From Melioribacter roseus (GTDB taxonomy: Bacteria > Bacteroidota > Ignavibacteria > Ignavibacteriales > Melioribacteraceae): a DNA stretch of 33,577 nt. The stretch lies in NCBI GenBank assembly GCA_020723165.1, contig DYJK01000031.1, positions 1 through 33,577 of the forward strand, given 5' to 3'. Shown in pieces: positions 30,361 to 33,577 of the stretch. The notes below the pieces were generated by a model. It was given only the letters and a program-made list of their open reading frames with translations, made no database searches and was not told where the DNA came from. The translations under genes and the position numbers were made by a program. Positions within the stretch are counted from its first letter, which is position 1. Each line of letters starts with the position of its first letter.

Positions 30361-31251
30361 ATGGAGACGTTTGTTAAAGAATATCTAACTATTCTCCGTT
30401 TCGAAAAAAATCTTTCCGATAATACCATTCAGTCATATCAAAATGATATAAACAATTTTATCAATTTCATCCTGGATAATAATATTAAGGACTTGAATGA
30501 AGTAGGTCCCAAGATAATCTCAGATTTTTTTGATAAACAAAGAAAAGTGGGGAGGGATAGTTCTACAACTGCTCGTTATATGTCTTCAATTAAAGGATTC
30601 TTTAATTACTTAGAAGATTCGGGTTATGTAGAAAAGAATCCGACTGAAAAGTTAGTGCATGTTAAACAGTCTAGGAAATTACCGCCCGTACTTTCTTTTG
30701 TTGATATTGAAAAAATACTAAACACACCTAAAACTGATAATACTATTGGTCTCAGGGATAAGGCAATTCTGGAATTATTTTATTCATCGGGTCTCCGTGT
30801 TTCGGAGTTGATCAATCTAAAGATTAGCGATCTGTTCTTGAACGATGAATTTATTAGGGTACTTGGAAAGGGCTCGAAAGAAAGGATAGTTCCGATAGGA
30901 AGCAGCGCAATTAAATGGGTGCAAGAATATTTAATAAAGGCGCGCCCATCGCTTGAGAAAAAGAATAAAAGTATGAATTACATTTTTCTTAACAAGCGCG
31001 GCACTAAACTTTCAAGGATGTGGATATGGAAAATATTTAATTTTTATTCTAAAGAAGCTGGGATTAATATCGAGATTCATCCGCACACTTTCAGGCACTC
31101 ATTTGCAACTCACTTATTAGAGGGAGGCGCCGATCTCCGTGCTGTTCAAGAAATGCTTGGACATGCCGATATTTCTACTACCCAGATATATACTCATATT
31201 GATAGAGAATATATTAAACAAGTTCACCGCGATCATCATCCAAGAGGCTAA
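30361..31251 (+). CDS. xerD: Tyrosine recombinase XerC/XerD
   Basis: Xer recombinases resolve chromosome dimers at dif during division, in cooperation with FtsK. The 296 residues have an N-terminal SAM-like core-binding domain (FVKEYLTILRFEKNLSDNTI). The catalytic set is complete: Arg146 (SGLRVSEL), Lys170, His242 and Arg245 (HPHTFRHSFATH), His268 (LGHAD) and Tyr277 (IYTHID). All are offset by exactly two from E. coli XerD, which favours XerD over XerC, although lineage-level XerC/D assignment needs the other copy. The ATG lies three bases after the PgpH-like stop with no Shine-Dalgarno. Confidence 0.92.
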   Translation: METFVKEYLTILRFEKNLSDNTIQSYQNDINNFINFILDNNIKDLNEVGPKIISDFFDKQRKVGRDSSTTARYMSSIKGFFNYLEDSGYVEKNPTEKLVHVKQSRKLPPVLSFVDIEKILNTPKTDNTIGLRDKAILELFYSSGLRVSELINLKISDLFLNDEFIRVLGKGSKERIVPIGSSAIKWVQEYLIKARPSLEKKNKSMNYIFLNKRGTKLSRMWIWKIFNFYSKEAGINIEIHPHTFRHSFATHLLEGGADLRAVQEMLGHADISTTQIYTHIDREYIKQVHRDHHPRG

Positions 31252-31262
31252 TTACCGGTGTT

Positions 31263-32483
31263 ATGAAAAATCATTCTGTAAAAATATCACTTATATATGC
31301 GCTCGGTTTTTGTGCGGCTCTACTATCTGGCTGCAAACCTATCGATACCGAAGTTGACGATAGTCAAAAATATTTTATTAATCTCGGGGAGTTTACAACT
31401 TACGATGAAGCGGATGCTTTCAAATCTAAAATTGATTTTGAATTATGGCGTGAATTAAAAATTAAACAGATTGAAGAAAAAAGATTTATGATGCTCTATG
31501 GTTCATTTAATTCTTCTTTTGATGCCGGTGAAAAAGGATTTGAACTTTATTCAAACTCATTGATCTCGAATTACAAGATCTTAAAAGAAAATAATTATGT
31601 TCACGATGATTTTTCAAATTTCATGTTTATTGGAAAATACCAGGGACGGCAATCAATTTTTAGTTATAACTTAACATCTCAAAAGACAAAGCAAGTTTGG
31701 AGCCGCTGGGGTAGGAAAGTTGTAACATTAAATCATTCATTCGATAAAGGTGGAATCTTTTTTACAACCGCACTCGGATTTGGAAAGCAAGGATCATTCC
31801 CCTATATAAGAGATGCAAGACTCTACATATATAGAAATGCTAACGATGTTTTCGAAGAGATTGAAGAATTCGGGACGGGTTTGCAGATTTATACTTTTTG
31901 GGAAAATGCAGATACATTCAAAGTAAATCTAACAAAACCGGATTCCATTGATTCGAATATTCTTATCCAGGAAATATCTTCTTATGATTTATCAGGTAAC
32001 AAGGGAACGAAATCTGCCAGGAGATTTAGTTTGACCAAAGACGGCTTTCCAAAGCCTCCCCGGATTAAGCCGGAATATTTTTCTCCTTCTGCTAAAAGAC
32101 AGATTAGAGAAGTAACCCAGGATGGTAAGTCGTATCTTTATCTAAGGGATATAGACAAAAATTCTGAATTGTTGATTTATCAATCGAATGGGAAATTAGA
32201 CGATATACGCTGGACTAATAATAGCAATTTTGCAATGTGTAATATGATTAGTCCTAAATCTCCTAAAGGTTTTGAACTTATAGTTATAGATTGTCCAAAT
32301 AATAAAAGTGAAAGGACATTTTATTCTTCAGATTATATCAATTCATTAGTTCACGGAAACTTATTATTTTTTGAAGAGAAATCTGGTTATGGTTCAGCTA
32401 TATCTATCTATAATTTTGAAAAGGATTCAGTTCTAAATAAAATATCGATGCCGGGCGGCTGCGCTATTTTTAATTTGAAATAA
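31263..32483 (+). CDS. Lipoprotein with SPOR-like domain and propeller-like C-terminus
   Basis: A 406-residue protein I do not recognise as a named gene. It begins with a lipoprotein signal ending in ALLSGC (Cys24). Residues about 37-108 read like a SPOR domain, with paired repeats YFINLGEFTTYDEADAFKSK and FMMLYGSFNSSFDAGEKGFE. SPOR domains bind glycan strands bare of stem peptides at division sites. The remainder is beta-rich, with repeated units such as ARLYIYRNAND, KSYLYLRDIDKNSELLIY and DDIRWTNNSNFAMC, suggesting a WD40/TolB-like propeller. It sits 11 bases after xerD and four bases before an ABC exporter. The domain calls are by eye and need a profile search. Confidence 0.6.
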   Translation: MKNHSVKISLIYALGFCAALLSGCKPIDTEVDDSQKYFINLGEFTTYDEADAFKSKIDFELWRELKIKQIEEKRFMMLYGSFNSSFDAGEKGFELYSNSLISNYKILKENNYVHDDFSNFMFIGKYQGRQSIFSYNLTSQKTKQVWSRWGRKVVTLNHSFDKGGIFFTTALGFGKQGSFPYIRDARLYIYRNANDVFEEIEEFGTGLQIYTFWENADTFKVNLTKPDSIDSNILIQEISSYDLSGNKGTKSARRFSLTKDGFPKPPRIKPEYFSPSAKRQIREVTQDGKSYLYLRDIDKNSELLIYQSNGKLDDIRWTNNSNFAMCNMISPKSPKGFELIVIDCPNNKSERTFYSSDYINSLVHGNLLFFEEKSGYGSAISIYNFEKDSVLNKISMPGGCAIFNLK

Positions 32484-32487
32484 CATT

Positions 32488-33577
32488 ATGAAAACTTATC
32501 TGAGAATATTAAAATATATTAAACGGTATTGGTCGCATCTTTCCGCTTCAATATTTTTTACAATTCTTTCCGCACTGCTCGATGGCGCCTCGATCTATCT
32601 ATCTATACCTCTGCTCGATGCATTATTTCAACAAAAAGGCGTAAGCACAGCAGCAAATAACACTCTGCAAAACGAGGTGCAGAATAAAACCGGTGTGGAA
32701 GTAACCAATTTTCTAAATGAAATAACCAAATCACTGCAACAATTTATTTTTACCGGCGACACAACGGAAATTCTACTCAAAATATGTTTACTCATTTTAC
32801 TTGCTTTCCTTGGTAAAAATCTTTTCCATTACCTCCAGGCATATTCCCTTGCTTATGTAGAACAAGGAATCATACACGATTTACGTAACGAAGCATATCT
32901 TCATCTGCACAAGCTGCCTATGAGTTTCTTCAAAAATGAGAGGACCGGAAATTTAATATCCAAGCTTACAAATGATGTTAATATGGTTCAATCAAGTGTT
33001 TCGGCAGTATTTTTGAATTTAATTAGAGAACCCTTAAAAATAATTGTGTTTCTCGGAATTGCCATATCAATTAGTTTGAAGCTTACACTGTTTTCCCTGG
33101 CTGTATTACCTTTCTCTTTAATTATTATTGGTTACATCGGGTTGATTCTTCGAAAACAAAGTGCTCTTCTTCAAGAAAAAATGGCGGATATTACAAATAA
33201 TCTGCACGAGACAATTACGGGTGTTAAGATAGTTAAAGCTTTTGGGATGGAAGATTATGAGAATAAGAAATTTTTCAAGGAGACAAAAAGTTTTTTCAAA
33301 TTAGTTTTAAAGATTACCCGTATTCGAAATATTTCTAGTCCGGCTACTGAATTTTTAAGTGTCATTGTCGGCGTAGTTATAATTTATTACGGCGCCCAGC
33401 TTGTTCTTGTCGATCAAGCTATTACAGCAAGCCAGTTTCTTGGATTTCTTTTTGCGATATTTCAATTGATGCCGCCGGTTAAAGAACTGAGTACTGTAAA
33501 CAACCGGATACAAGAAGCAAGCGCCGCTGCTGATAGAATTTTTGAAATTTTAGATACAGAACCGGAAATTAAGAATG
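32488..33577 (+). CDS. MsbA-type ABC exporter, membrane domain (3' end outside window)
   Basis: The ATG at 32488 opens a frame that stays open to the window edge, giving 363 visible residues. They are the type I ABC exporter transmembrane domain: an N-terminal helix with SASIFFTILSALLDGASIYLSIPLLDALF, a linker of about 40 polar residues, then LRNEAYLHLHKLPMSFFKNERTGNLISKLTNDV. The coupling-region helices end in ITGVKIVKAFGMEDYENKKFF and INRIQEASAAADRIFEIL-like signatures. The ATP-binding half lies beyond the window. MsbA relatives flip lipid A core or other lipid-linked substrates. Whether this is MsbA itself cannot be told. It starts four bases after the lipoprotein gene. Confidence 0.88.
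   Translation, partial: MKTYLRILKYIKRYWSHLSASIFFTILSALLDGASIYLSIPLLDALFQQKGVSTAANNTLQNEVQNKTGVEVTNFLNEITKSLQQFIFTGDTTEILLKICLLILLAFLGKNLFHYLQAYSLAYVEQGIIHDLRNEAYLHLHKLPMSFFKNERTGNLISKLTNDVNMVQSSVSAVFLNLIREPLKIIVFLGIAISISLKLTLFSLAVLPFSLIIIGYIGLILRKQSALLQEKMADITNNLHETITGVKIVKAFGMEDYENKKFFKETKSFFKLVLKITRIRNISSPATEFLSVIVGVVIIYYGAQLVLVDQAITASQFLGFLFAIFQLMPPVKELSTVNNRIQEASAAADRIFEILDTEPEIKN

Overview
The window is a stretch of ordinary chromosome from an AT-rich, Gram-negative bacterium. The best fit is the Bacteroidota/Chlorobi side of the FCB group, with an Ignavibacteria-like member most likely. This rests on gene content: LolA, an MsbA-type exporter, an outer-membrane barrel and lipoproteins indicate two membranes. 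FtsK followed directly by LolA, and ligA followed by a short glycosyltransferase-like protein, resemble Bacteroidota gene orders. The assignment is inference, because no rRNA gene is present. All 33 genes I can support lie on the + strand, most of them touching or overlapping. No gap exceeds about 120 bases. I see no tRNA, rRNA, CRISPR array, insertion sequence or phage gene.

Region 1 (1-5989) is the translation and RNA block infB (5' end missing), rbfA, truB, ribF, rpsO and pnp, closed by a hairpin terminator. A small hairpin in front of rpsO carries a G-U/G-C step of the kind ribosomal protein S15 recognises. Region 2 (6039-11312) holds dusB and RNase G, then a small transaldolase, gcvT and a ComB-like phosphosulfolactate phosphatase. 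Region 3 (11329-16984) is an envelope and division run: ftsK, lolA, a flippase-like polytopic membrane protein, an outer-membrane barrel and uppP. Region 4 (16998-20213) has a lipoprotein cyclophilin, an NSS-family sodium symporter with its 38-residue MetS-like small subunit at 19080-19196, and holA.

Region 5 (20308-21925) is an ECF sigma factor with a probable membrane-bound partner, then rpmE and a strong terminator. Region 6 (21965-26744) holds rsmB, a RodZ-like protein, ligA and the short GT9-like protein. Region 7 (26815-30357) holds a STAS-domain protein, a Cof-type HAD phosphatase and a PgpH-like HD phosphohydrolase. Region 8 (30361-33577) holds a XerC/XerD recombinase, a lipoprotein that appears to join a SPOR domain to a propeller-like region, and the 5' part of an MsbA-type ABC exporter.

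Most genes are core housekeeping. I did not find a clearly new multi-gene system. The points most worth a second look are the SPOR-propeller lipoprotein next to XerD, the possible S15-binding hairpin, the MetS-like micro-gene, the flippase-like gene after lolA, the ComB gene, and a strong codon-context preference for GCC before glycine codons across the window.
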